Positions 10,708 through 20,503 of a stretch of 64,000 nucleotides of DNA are shown piece by piece. The notes beneath the pieces are model-generated. The model saw only the letters and a program-made list of their open reading frames with translations, was not told where the DNA came from and searched no databases. A program made the position numbers and the translations under genes. Within the stretch, counting starts at the first letter, position 1; every line of letters begins with the position of its first letter. This DNA is from Zygnema cylindricum (taxonomy: Eukaryota > Streptophyta > Zygnematophyceae > Zygnematales > Zygnemataceae): assembly GCA_037447655.1 (NCBI GenBank), contig JBBHKE010000533.1, forward strand, positions 44,850-108,849. The letters are read 5' to 3'.

Positions 10708-11346
10708 GGGTGCGTCTCCATGTGCCTAAGTAAGGGTTTTTTTCTGTCGTTTTCTTCTAAAACTTAGCGCCGTACCGCGTAAGTGTCAACCGTACAAAAA
10801 AATAGAAAAAAGGAGAAGTACATTTTGCGTCATCATCGAATTTAAAATGTACTACATGTTGTCGTCTTGTGCTCTTCGACCCACGGCCATGCCAAAAAAC
10901 GTCATCTTCAAACTTTTCTTTAAAAAACAGGGAAGATGTTTTTTAAAACAAAGTATTTCCGCTAAAAAAATTATAACACGTATTCACACGTGTAGTAATT
11001 TTTCAAGCGACGACGAAAAAGACACAATTCGGTATGGTTTGTCTTTTTGCGTCCATCAAAGTACATAATTTGTTTCGTTTTGTCAGGTTCTGTTCAGTAC
11101 GGATTTCTTCATTTCAAGGGATCTGAAGATTCTGATGCCATTTCACGAATACGTGAAAAATCTCCGAGGGCGCCACATAAACTCGGACTCGCCGCCTCTC
11201 ACGAACAATTTGGAAAATCACAGATTGTAGACGTTGGCAGGACGTTGGCAGCCGTCACGGGCATGTCAGCGTATACAATCGTCACACCCTTAAGTTTTAA
11301 TTCCGTTTTTAATCGTCACACCCTTAAGTTTTAATTCCGTTTTTAC
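10708..11346 (+). mobile_element. PIF/Harbinger-like MITE, family A, 3'-truncated
   Basis: Starts GGGTGCGTCTCCATGTG right after TTA (10705-10707). It follows the family to the ACAATCGTCACACCCTTAA block, which is duplicated at about 11277-11344, and then stops where hAT-like sequence begins at 11347. It forms the right arm of a large palindrome with 9925-10704. Confidence 0.8.
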
Positions 11347-11639
11347 TAGTGTTGTGTATCGGTAAGGATTTGCCGATAACCGATATGGGCCTTTTTTCAG
11401 GGACCCGATAATCGATATATTGGTACGATATATCGCTATCGGTCTTATCGCCAATAAGTAGCCGATAATATCGGCTACTTATCGGCGATAATGCCGATAA
11501 CGATAACTATCGGCGATAATTGTACGAGCCGTACAGATAAATGTACGGCATGTACACTCAACTGTACGTCTTATTCCCCCAACGCGCCCTACTCACAACC
11601 CCTGAGGTACCTACCAATCAGATCATTTGTACAAGCCGA
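11347..11639 (+). mobile_element. hAT-like MITE fragment, 5' half
   Basis: It begins TAGTGTTGTGTATCGGTAA, identical to the terminus of the complete copy at 36359-37253, and runs parallel to it through the CCGATAACGATA region and the GTACAGATAAATGTACGG block. The 3' half and terminus are missing, and family A sequence follows. Confidence 0.85.
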
Positions 11640-12274
11640 AAGTACATTGTCGTCTTGTGTTTTTCGACCCACTTCGACGACAAAAAACGTCATCTTCAAC
11701 CTTATCTTTAAAACACATGCGCGATGTGTTTTAAAACTAGGGATTCTACATAAACAAATAGGAACACATATTCGCACGTGCCGTAATTTTCGAAGTATTT
11801 CACACGGTTTTCAAAGACAAAGGAAAGTACGGAAGTCGCTATGTTTTGTCCGTATGCATTTTATACGACAAAGGAAATTACACAATTTGTTTGGTTTTGT
11901 CCGTTTTCGTCCAGTACGGATTTTTTTTTTGCAGGGGTCTCGAAATTCTGATGCCATTTCACGTCGACCGGACAGGAGACGCAAAGGCAAAGCGCAACTT
12001 CTTCAACCGTGAAACGGTACAGGGTGGAAGGCGGTACGTCTACAATGTCACGGTAAGACATGCGACGTCACAGAAGCAGTTCCAAAAAATAACGTCCGAC
12101 AACACAGATTGTAGACGTTGACAACCGTCACTGGTATTGTCGACGTATACAATCGTCACAAACGTAACTTACGATACGTTCTTACACATAGGGACACTTG
12201 AAAAGCGGGTCCGCCGGATCCGCCCTAAAATACAAAGTAAGTTCGCTAAGTTACAAGTACATGGGGACATACCC
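11640..12274 (+). mobile_element. PIF/Harbinger-like MITE, family A, 5'-truncated
   Basis: It picks up the family at the CGTCTTGTG block, includes the hairpin TAAAACACAT..ATGTGTTTTA (near 11708-11731) and ends TACATGGGGACATACCC followed by TTA (12275-12277). Its uninterrupted TTCTTACACATAGGG (12180-12194) is the empty-site counterpart of the insertion at 9031. Confidence 0.85.
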
Positions 12275-12277
12275 TTA

Positions 12278-13560
12278 CTCTGTGAAAAGAATCTTTCACC
12301 GACACAATTTCTCGTCGCTTCCAAAATGTCTTGAATCAACATAAAGTCGACAAAATTCGATAAAATTCAGCTGACGGAAGATTCGGTGAAATATCTTGCC
12401 GTTTCAGGATTGAACTCGACAGCAGATTCGATGCAAAATCTCGCCGAATCCGGAGCTAACTACAGGATCTTTGTTCAACTGAATTACTGTAGCGGACGCC
12501 GGAGTTCCTGTTATGTGTGTCGGATTTCGATAGGTTTCCGCCGTGTTTCCAGTCCTTTTTTCCCGTCGTATAACTTAACGCTCCTTTTACAACCGCGTTT
12601 TCCAACGGATTTGTCGATTTGAATTAAACCGTTTTTTTTTCTGTGTCGTTTTTGTACACGAACCTTTTTGGTTTTGTCCACGTTGTCCAACAGATAAATA
12701 TTTTGCTTTGTCGATCTGGATTCAATTTCTTTGTCGTTTTTGTGCACGCGCCCTTTTTTATATTTAGTTTCGTCACTTTGCTTTGTTTTTGCAATGTCGA
12801 ATGCAACCCACGTTTTTCAACGGATCTATTTATGCTTTGTTAACGTATATTTTTTTGTCGTTTTAATGTAACTGTATTCTTCTGTAATCTCAACGTACCT
12901 TTCTGGTTTTGTCCTTTTGCTCTCTACTGTTTGTCTTTTTTTGCTCTGTCGCATAATCCAACGTCCCTTTTACCGCGAGCGTTTTCCAACGGATCGATCT
13001 TGCCATGTTCCTTAACATTCAATCGTTTATTTTTTTCTTGTCGTTTAAGAGCTACAGTAACTTCTGTTTAACTCTTTCGGTTTTTATCCAGTGAACCTTT
13101 TTTTTGTATTGACGTATTTTTACTAGCGTGCCAGTTTCTTTTGTCGATTCGGGCGTGTCGTTTTACTGTTACAGTAACTCTGTTTAACTCTTTAGGTTTT
13201 TTATCCTAAGGTACAGTTCCGTTTTTTGTACCGACGTATTTGATTAAGTCATTAACGTACTATTTTTTTTGTATCTAGGCATGACGTATGATTTATTTGA
13301 CGTTTTTCTTCAATTCTTATTCCGACATACCTTTTTATTTCGTCCATTTGTTGTAACGTCCATATGTATTTCGTTGTCGTTTTCGTTGTGACTTTCTCAA
13401 CGTCCATGGCGTTGGCTTTATATGACGATACCCGCAAACATTTGTACAGAATGAGTCTTGCGTAGTACAACGGCACCTTGCAGGATGGCAGACGCATTTC
13501 GTTTCCTCGCCCTGTGCTGCATCTCGGTTGGGCACAACTGGCAAGTCCAGTTTTCTGTTT
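12278..13560 (+). other. T-rich stretch, possible intron; weak exon candidate near 12408-12500
   Basis: From about 12540 the plus strand is strongly T-rich with repeated TTTTGTC words, as plant introns are. Within an open frame (12386-12622) lies SGANYRIFVQL, which resembles the SGAN-x-x-x-F segment preceding the THUMP domain in TAN1/THUMPD1 proteins, and a possible acceptor TTTCAG lies just before it (12402-12407). No good donor follows, so I give it as a weak lead for the upstream part of the gene at 18943-20503. Confidence 0.25.
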
Positions 13561-13563
13561 TCT

Positions 13564-13760
13564 GCGTCACGCAGGCGACAGCGGTTCAGCGTCGCGCAGG
13601 CGACAGCGGTTCTGCGTCGCCCAGGCGACAGCGGTTCTGCGTCGCGCAGGCGATAGCGGTTCTGCGTCGCGCGAGCGACAGCGGTTCTGCGTCGCGCAGG
13701 CGACAGCGGTTCTGCCTCGCGCAGGCGACAGCGGTTCTGCGTCGCGCAGGCGATAGCGGA
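13564..13760 (+). repeat. 25-bp GC-rich minisatellite
   Basis: Eight units of 25 bp, consensus GCGTCGCGCAGGCGACAGCG followed by GTTCT, with few variants. Each unit contains a GTCGC-GCAG-GCGAC hairpin. The GC-rich, CpG-dense array contrasts sharply with its T-rich surroundings. The open frames through it on both strands come from the repeat. Confidence 0.95.
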
Positions 13761-14002
13761 GCCTGCAGACTGCAAGACAGGGAAATTTGGTTTTGTTTAG
13801 ATGGAGCGAAAGAATAAGCTTTCCTGTAAAAGCGCGGGAATAAACTATATGTGCGAAAGTGAGAGGAAAAAAAAGAAAGTGAGAGGTGTCATACAAGATT
13901 TCCATGAGTATTATTTTTTATAACCGTATTGAATCCAGTGAGAGGATGGGAAAACCTGGAAAACTATGGATGTAAAGCACCTTAAAACCCTCAACAAAGC
14001 AA

Positions 14003-14302
14003 AAGCCTGAAGCAAAATTCTTAAGTCCAACTTCTTCATTACCAACCTCCAACAATACTTGGGCAACGTCTGAAAAAGGAGGATGCAGTAACTGTGATCA
14101 AAGCTCCAGTTCAGTTTCTGAAGTGGAAGTGGTTTCTGCTCTTCATCACGGTGCAGGTAACATTTTCAAACAACAAAATACACCACAGAATACACGGTAT
14201 ACAATCAACAGAATAATTGTTTGACATGTTTCCAACCCTAAAAGCTACAAAATGCATGGCTATAATTTGTTTTTTATGATTGTTTGACATATTATGTTAT
14301 CC
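14003..14302 (+). repeat. Direct duplication, copy 1 (carries an exon-like segment)
   Basis: About 300 bp nearly identical to 16509-16806, with only a handful of differences by eye. It includes the open segment that reads KPEAKFLSPTSSLPT and ends at a GCAG/GTAACA donor at 14157. Upstream of this copy I see no good acceptor, and an in-frame TAA lies at about 13971, so this copy is probably not used as an exon. Confidence 0.85.
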
Positions 14303-15600
14303 AACTTTTGAAACCTTAAATTGAGCAGATGAGGTGGCAAAATTTTAAATTTATGATTGTTTTTTCGTTTGTCTCTCTGTATATGATTTACTGTCGAGCT
14401 CATTTGTCTCTCAGTTTGCATCTTATTAATTTTTTTTCTCCGTCTCAGTTAAAACTCTAAATTAGCAGGAAACAAGGGACAACTTTTTAAATATGAAAAT
14501 AACAGAACATGTATGTAATCTAGTCTTTATGATTGTTTCTCTGTTTGTTTGTTTGTTTGTTACTGCTGAATTTATGCTCACATGTGTTTCTCAATTTAGC
14601 TTAAGTTTAGGTGAATATGAATTACATATTTACTTGTGTTTCAGTTTTTAAAATCTATGTGGTTCTCAGTTTAAACATTAACTTCGCAAGAGGCACAGTG
14701 CTTCTCCTGCAAATAACAGCTTAAACCTCCACTTAAAACACCTAATTTTTCCCTCGACTCTTTGTTTTGATCTGCGTCTGTTTCTTTCCTTCTGTTTGTT
14801 AGTGCATCTGTTTTGTTATGCTTACGTTTGTTTTCTAATTGTTTCTTTCGGGCATCTTATTGTACTGCGCATTTATTTTTGAAAGTATTTTTGTTTCTGT
14901 TACTTGTTGATAATTGTTTCAGATTTCCTTTTCTTGGCTTCTGTTTTGTGTTAACATGTCCATTTCTACAAATTACTCAATTTTTGTTTGTGAAGCACAG
15001 TTTTTGAATTGTCTTTGTGTTGATGGGGTTGTCCTGATTCATTTCGTGTTTATTTTTTTATGTGTTTTTTTATGGGAGGTTTTTGTTGTATATTATTATT
15101 CATTTTGGTTCATTGTTTTTGGGTAATATAGTGCAAGTTACTCTTTTCATGTGGCAATACTCCGTGTTTTCATGTAACAGTTTTTTCTAAGAGCCTTTTT
15201 TTGTAATAAGTAACCGCCAATCACATAACAGTTCTCGATGCTTCTTGTCATTTTCCGTAAGTGTAGCAGTCTCTGTGTTTCCATGTAGCATCTCCCGTGT
15301 TTTTGCATAATGGTTCCGGGTATTTCTCTGGGACGGTTCCTAACGGGATATTTACATGGCAGGTTCATTCTCCCGTCCCTTCGGGCAGTTAAAACTTTTT
15401 CGGCGGAAAGCCCTCCTTGACCGAAGCCGAGCTGGCAAGAGCCAAAAAACCAGTACTCAAAAATAAAAGGTGAGAGAGAAAATAAAAGAATTCTATCTTC
15501 TTCGAGATGAAAAGGAATGATACATTCTTTGAGCATAAAAAGGAATAATATATTCCTTCACCTCCGTCTCCACACCTCTCTCCACATCTCTATCCTTGTT
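14303..15600 (+). other. T-rich intron-like stretch
   Basis: No gene is recognised. The plus strand is T-rich throughout. The open frames 14813-15007 and 15147-15536 (minus) show no domain. Around 15150-15310 short words such as CATGTARCA and CGTGTTTT recur. Confidence 0.5.
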
Positions 15601-16145
15601 GTATTGTCTTTTATGTATTTTGTCCTTTCTGCACATTTCCATTTTGTGTTTTGTCGGTTTTGTATTTTTGTCTTTTTTATATTCTTTGTTGTTTTGTCTT
15701 TTCCATATTTTGTCCTTGGATATTGTATTTTTCTAAATTTTTGTCATTTTTGTATTTTACCCTTCATGTATTTTGCCCCTTTCTGTATTTTGTACCTTTT
15801 GCATTCTGTCCTTTATGTATTTTGCCATTTCTGTATTTTGTCCTTCGTCAAGATTTTGTCTTTTATCTATTTTGTCCTTTCTACATTTTGTCCTTTGTGT
15901 ATCTTGTCCTTTGTGTATTTTGTCATTTCTGCATCTTGTCCTTTGTGTATGCTTGTCCTTTTTGTATTTTGTCCTTTTTTGTGTTTTGTCTTTTTCGAAT
16001 TTTGTCCATTGTATCTTGTCCTTTCTGTATTTTGTCTTTTGTTTTTTTGTCCCTTCTTTATTTTGTCCTCTGTGTCTTTTGTCTCTTCCATACTTTGTCT
16101 TTTCTGTATTTTGTCCTTTCCGTACTTTGTCCTTTCCGTACCTTG
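15600..16145 (+). repeat. Degenerate TTTTGTCCTTTNTGTA tandem array
   Basis: About 30 imperfect units of 15-19 bp built on TTTTGTCCTTTCTGTATT. The long open frames on both strands (up to about 210 codons, rich in Phe, Cys, Leu and Ser on the plus strand) result from the repeat and the scarcity of A on this strand. Confidence 0.85.
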
Positions 16146-16474
16146 ACATTCAATGGATGTCTAATATATATGACTGTCAACCCATTTTAAAAAACTTTTG
16201 GATCCGCTTGATAATCATTTACAACTGTCCGCTCTTCCTTTGTTCCTTCTTCTCTCCTCTCTCTTTGTATTTCCCTCCTCTCTCTCTCTCTCCCACATTC
16301 TCTACCACTCTTCCTCTCTCGTCGCCCTTACTAAATTTCCTTTCTCTTCTCTGCCTTCCCTCCTTTCGCCATTTCCTTTCTCTTTTCCAGATTTTTATTT
16401 GCAGATCATCTGATTAAAATTATAGAACCTATTATTCCATACTAAAACACACTCGTATCAACAATTTTTTGCAG

Positions 16475-16666
16475 TTAACAAACTCCTTTCGACGGCTACA
16501 AATACTCAAGCAAAGCCTGAAGCAAAATTCTTAAGTTCAACTTCTTCATTACCAACCTTCAAGAATACTTGGGCAACGTCTGAAAAAGGAGGATGCAGTA
16601 ACTGTGATCAAAGCTCCAGTTCAGTTTCTGAAGTGGAAGTGGTTTCTGCTCTTCATCACGGTGCAG
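16475..16666 (+). CDS. Candidate internal exon of unknown product
   Basis: 192 bp between a good acceptor (CAATTTTTTGCAG, ending at 16474) and a donor (GCAG/GTAACA at 16667). The only fully open frame starts with two bases of a split codon and reads NKLLSTATNTQAKPEAK, then a Ser-rich stretch with GGCSNCDQSSSS, then VSALHHGAG. It ends with one base of the next codon. I do not recognise the sequence. It could be a linker exon of the TAN1-like gene 2.3 kb downstream, but its end phase does not fit directly to the exon at 18943, so at least one more exon would be needed. Most of it is duplicated at 14003-14302. Confidence 0.35.
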
Positions 16667-16806
16667 GTAACATTTTCAAACAACAAAATACACAACAGAA
16701 TACACGGTATACAATCAACAGAATAATTGTTTGACATGTTTCCAACCCTAAAAGCTACAAAATGCATGGCTATAATTTGTTTTTTATGATTGTTTGAAAT
16801 ATTATG
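16509..16806 (+). repeat. Direct duplication, copy 2
   Basis: Nearly identical to 14003-14302. The similarity ends within a few bases of the first unit of the 20-bp minisatellite, which suggests that duplication and array expansion are linked. Confidence 0.9.
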
Positions 16807-17545
16807 TGTGGCCACGGGTGGGCTTGTGTGGCCACGGGTGGGCATGTGTGGCCACGAGTGGGCATGTGTGGCCACGAGTGGGCATGTGTGGCCACGAGTG
16901 GGCGTGTGTGGCCACGAGTGGGCATGTGGGGCCACGAGTGGGCATGTGGGGCCACGAGTGGGCATGTGGGGCCACGAGTGGGCATGTGGGGCCACGAGTG
17001 GGCATGTGTGGCCACGGGTGGGCATGTGTGGCCACGGGTGGGCATGTGTGGCCACGAGTGGGCATGTGTGGCCACGAGTGGGCATGTGTGGCCACGAGTG
17101 GGCATGTGTGGCCACGGGTGGGCATGTGTGGCCACGGGTGGGCATGTGTGGCCACGAGTGGGCATGTGTGGCCACGGGTGGGCATGTGTGGCCACGAGTG
17201 GGCATGTGTGGCCACGAGTGGGCATGTGTGGCCACGAGTGGGCATGTGTGGCCACGAGTGGGCATGTGTGGCCACGAGTGGGCATGTGTGGCACAAGTGG
17301 GCCTTTGTGGCCACAAGTGGCCATGTGTGGCCACGGGTGGACATGTGTGGCCACGGGTGGGCATGTGTGGCCACGGGTGGGCACGTGTGGCCACGGGTGG
17401 GCACGTGTGGCCACGGGTGGGCACGTGTGGCCACGAGTGGGCACGTGTGGCCACGAGTGGGCACGTGTGGCCACGAGTGGGCATGTGTGGCCACGAGTGG
17501 GCATGTGTGGCCACGAGTGGGCATGTGTTGCCAAGAGTGGGCATG
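16805..17545 (+). repeat. 20-bp minisatellite, about 37 units
   Basis: Units of GTGTGGCCACGAGTGGGCAT, alternating with a CGGG variant and in perfect 20-bp register except one 19-bp unit near 17290. Variants cluster: four consecutive units have GTGGGGCC (about 16925-17000), and a block at 17381-17470 carries CACGTG. Because 20 is not a multiple of 3 and no unit contains a stop, all frames on both strands stay open for 240-310 codons; none of these is a gene. Confidence 0.97.
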
Positions 17546-18942
17546 TGTTCATTGTTATCATTACTTCTATTGTTTGCTTGGATTGCTTTGCTTACTTTAC
17601 ATGTTGTTTTTGTCCTGTTGGTCCTTTAATTGACTCTTCCCCTTCCCCCTCCCGCCTCTCTGTCTCTTTCTTTCTCCATTTACATATCCCTCTCCCTCGA
17701 GTCACACTTCTAAGGACACGCGGCAACCTCCAAAGATAATTTTTTTTTTCGCCGGTATTGAATTTCAAGCGAGGATTTCTCAGATTATTTCCGGTATTAG
17801 ATCTATTTCCCTCTTTGTTGTCCATTTTTGTCGGCTTTTGTCCCTTCGTTTTTCAATTTTTTTGATTTTGTCAATGTTATGGATTTTTTTTGTAATTTTA
17901 AATATCTCAGTTTGTTGTGTTTATGAACTTATTTGGCTTCTTACCTTTTATTTCAATTTGTTCTCTTTTCCTTTTTACTTTTTTATAGGTTCCTCAATTT
18001 GTCCCTCACTGGCATAAATTGTCCATTTTCGTCCGTTTCTGTTCAATATTTATTTGCTATCTTCTTTGTCACTTGTTTTTAACTTTCCTTTTTTACTCTC
18101 TTTCTAGGTTCTTCGGTTCGCCCCAAAGTGGTAAAAGTGTCATTTTTTGTCCTGCCATCAGAAACTTTCTGACGAAACAACACCGTGATGTGACGTCATT
18201 AACCGGCCTCCCTACATGGGCCACCTACCCTACTAGAGTAGGCCCCTCTTTCTCCTACGACCCCTATCTCCCTCTTTCTTTTCCTTTCTCTAGAATTTTG
18301 ATTCTCTCACTATCGTAATCACTCGTCTCTCTTTCTCCATCCTCTTTGCTCCCAAAAGCCCCAAACTTCCCCCAAAAAGTCCCGAAAAAACCTCAAAAAG
18401 AATTCTCTCCTCCTCTCGCTTCTCTCCTCCCCCGCCCCTCCAGGACGACTTGGGGATCCTCTTCGTTGTCTCTCTTCCTGTGTCTCTCTCCCTCTACCTT
18501 TCCCTCTCCCTCTCCCTCTGCCACTCCCTCTCGTAAGTACAAACTGATTATGGGCAAAACCTGCTCGACATACATCATTAATTTCTATGTTGTTTAAACG
18601 TTTTTATACCTTATTTTTCTGTTTCCGCATTTTTTTTGCCACTTTTACGCCTTGTCTTATTCTAGTTTTACATTATTTTAGCCTTTTGTATCTTGTTTTT
18701 TTTTATTTTTTTCTGTTTTCCATTTTGAGTTTTCCCTATTTCCTGTTTTCTTCCCTTCCGTTTCACCGTTTTTCCCCGGTTAACCACGTTTCAACATCTT
18801 TTTAACAGTTTTAGACATTGTTTTAGCATTGTTTTAACTGTGTTTTATCAGCGTTTTAAGAGTGTTTAAGAGCGTTTCGACTGCATTTTTAACGAAAAAA
18901 AAACGATTGTCAATTTATCAAAGTTTTTGCTTATTATTTCAG
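17546..18942 (+). other. T-rich intron-like stretch before the TAN1 exons
   Basis: Pyrimidine-rich, with candidate splice sites (TTTCTAG at about 18107, CTCTCGTAAGT at about 18530). I could not place an exon with phases fitting both neighbours. The segment preceding the RILPIE motif in TAN1-like proteins should be encoded here or further upstream. Confidence 0.4.
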
Positions 18943-20503
18943 GTGGTGTGTACGAATTTTACCCATAGAGTCCACCTGTCCTCCCTCAAAAAAATATCTT
19001 AAATTGACAGTTAAAAAACTTTTCCGGGCCTATCTCGAGACCGAGGGAGGATCAAAAAATGTCGACAAACCTCTCAAGGTAAACATTTCGGTACGATATA
19101 TCGAGGACTTTCCTCGATCGATATTCGATATATCGAATATCGAGATTATCGCGATATGACACTACCCGATACCCAACACTAACGAATACTATCTCTCCAT
19201 AACTGGTGTGATGTTGGCCCAAAAAAAAAAACTTTTTTTTTTTTAATTTGTCCGTATCTTAATTATTGCAGTTTTTGGCAATTTGGTGTGGACTTTGGCA
19301 AAAAAATACATGTGTTTAACACTTTTCCACGCCTTTCCCTCTCCCTCTCTTTCCTCCCCTCTTCCTCTCCCTGTCCCTCCCTCCCTCCCTCTCCCTCCCT
19401 CCCTCCCTTTTTTTCTTTTTTTTTTGTTATGCAGTTTGCTGTTGCCTACAAAAAAAGAGGATTGGAGAATGAAGATTTGGAAAATGGACATAACTTGGGT
19501 GAAAATGGGGTTTTAAATGACAGAGAGGAAGAGAAGAGAGGAGGGGGAGAAGGAGAGGGAGAGAGAGAGGAGGACAGTTCTAGTCCTTTTGGACTTCAAA
19601 GGGGCGAATGTATCGCCTGTGTTGCGGAAGTTGTTAAAGAAACAATCCATGATCGGAAATTTGTAGTGGATTTAAACCAACCAGAGGTAAGATTTGGTTC
19701 TCCTCATTTTTATTTCCTTAAATAACCAACAATATGTATGTATACACAGTATATATATTTGCGTGCGTGCGTGCGTGCGTATATAAATAAGTGTTGCATA
19801 TCCTACAGATTTTGCCGGTAATTGATATGTACATTTTTTGATATATCGACAAAGTATATCAACGACCAATGACGGCAATATGTATATATTGCGATCTCAA
19901 TGATATGTACTTGCATTCCCTAAATTGCTCGAAATCGGGGCTTTTCGGCCTTTCTGACTCAACTCCATTGGGACCTTTCCGGTTTAAAATAGTTTTTTTT
20001 TTTTGAAAGCGAGGAAAACCCTATATACAGACTCGCGAAAGCTCAAAAATTGGGGGACCTTTTATTTTGTTATTTTGTTATTTTGTTATTTTGTCATTTT
20101 GTTATTTTGTTATTTTGTCATTTTGTCATTTTGTTCTGCATGCAATCTATGAAAAAAAAAAGCTGATAATTTCGTTTGAAAATGTTATATACACCTAATG
20201 TTTTTGCTCAAAATATGTCGGGCAAGTTGTTAGTTTCAAATTTTGTAAGTTTCAAATTTTGTTAGTTTGTATAATTTTGTATCTAACTTAGTAATAGTGT
20301 GTTTATTTGTTTTTTTATTATTTTTTTAGGTCGTGGTGATAATTGAGCTTTTACCTCTTCCTCAAGGAAAAGTCGTTTGTGGAGTATCGATTTTACCTCA
20401 AAAAATGATCGATGTGAAACCTCGAATAGCGATTAAGTCTCTCTCGAAATCTGATGTAAAAAGTACAAATCTCAAAAAGAAGAACAAAAAACAAAGATGT
20501 TAA
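18943..20503 (+). CDS. TAN1: TAN1/THUMPD1-like tRNA-acetylation adaptor, three 3' exons
   Basis: Three exons, 18943-19078, 19435-19686 and 20330-20503, join in one frame with TTTCAG/, AAG/GTAAAC, ATGCAG/, GAG/GTAAGA and TTTTAG/ borders and end in TAA. Exon 1 carries VRILPIESTCPP and a helical stretch. Exon 2 begins FAVAYKKRG, then has a Glu/Gly/Arg-rich insertion, then KFVVDLNQPE. Exon 3 continues VVVIIELLP and VVCGVSIL and ends in a Lys-rich tail. This order (RxLPI..C, F-x-V-x-Y-x-x-R, KVDL-x-x-P-x-x-x-V-x-VE, a hydrophobic strand) is that of the THUMP region of TAN1/THUMPD1. That family helps the NAT10/Kre33 acetyltransferase make N4-acetylcytidine in tRNA-Ser and tRNA-Leu. The exon 2 insertion is unusual. 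The 5' exons are not found, so the gene may be spread over long introns or be a 3' remnant. Confidence 0.7.
19085..19183 (+). mobile_element. hAT-like MITE remnant in a TAN1 intron
   Basis: CGATATATCG-type palindromic words lead to ACCCGATACCCAACACTA (19166-19183), a diverged right terminus of the TAGTGTTG family. It lies in the intron after the first recognised exon. Confidence 0.55.
19763..19910 (+). mobile_element. GCGT microsatellite and hAT-like remnant
   Basis: A short (GCGT)n run (19763-19780) is followed by AAGTGTTGCATATCC and TTTTGCCGGTAATTGATATG, a degraded left end of the same hAT-like family. This lies in the last TAN1 intron. Confidence 0.5.
20065..20133 (+). repeat. 9-bp TTATTTTGT tandem repeat
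   Basis: Seven to eight units of TTATTTTGT/TCATTTTGT in the last TAN1 intron. Confidence 0.95.

Noticed and set aside
13335-13905. Frames of 90-146 codons on both strands around 13.5 kb
   Set aside because: They pass through the 25-bp minisatellite in several frames with equal length, which indicates repeat-driven openness.
13801-13923. Possible first exon (40 codons, MERKNKLSCKSAGINY, Lys-rich)
   Set aside because: A GTGAGA donor-like site follows the KKKK run, but no compatible downstream exon phase and no family resemblance could be shown.
15600-16145. CRISPR-like array
   Set aside because: Units are contiguous and degenerate without unique spacers; the genome is eukaryotic.
15517-16417. 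Cys/Phe/Leu-rich 180-214-codon frames and Lys-rich antisense frames
   Set aside because: Built on the degenerate TTTTGTCCTTT array; no signal peptide logic, domain or splice support.
16621-17739. Six overlapping frames of 240-311 codons with His/Pro/Trp/Gly-rich repeats
   Set aside because: They are produced by a stop-free 20-bp minisatellite read in all frames on both strands; amino acid pattern and register follow the DNA repeat.
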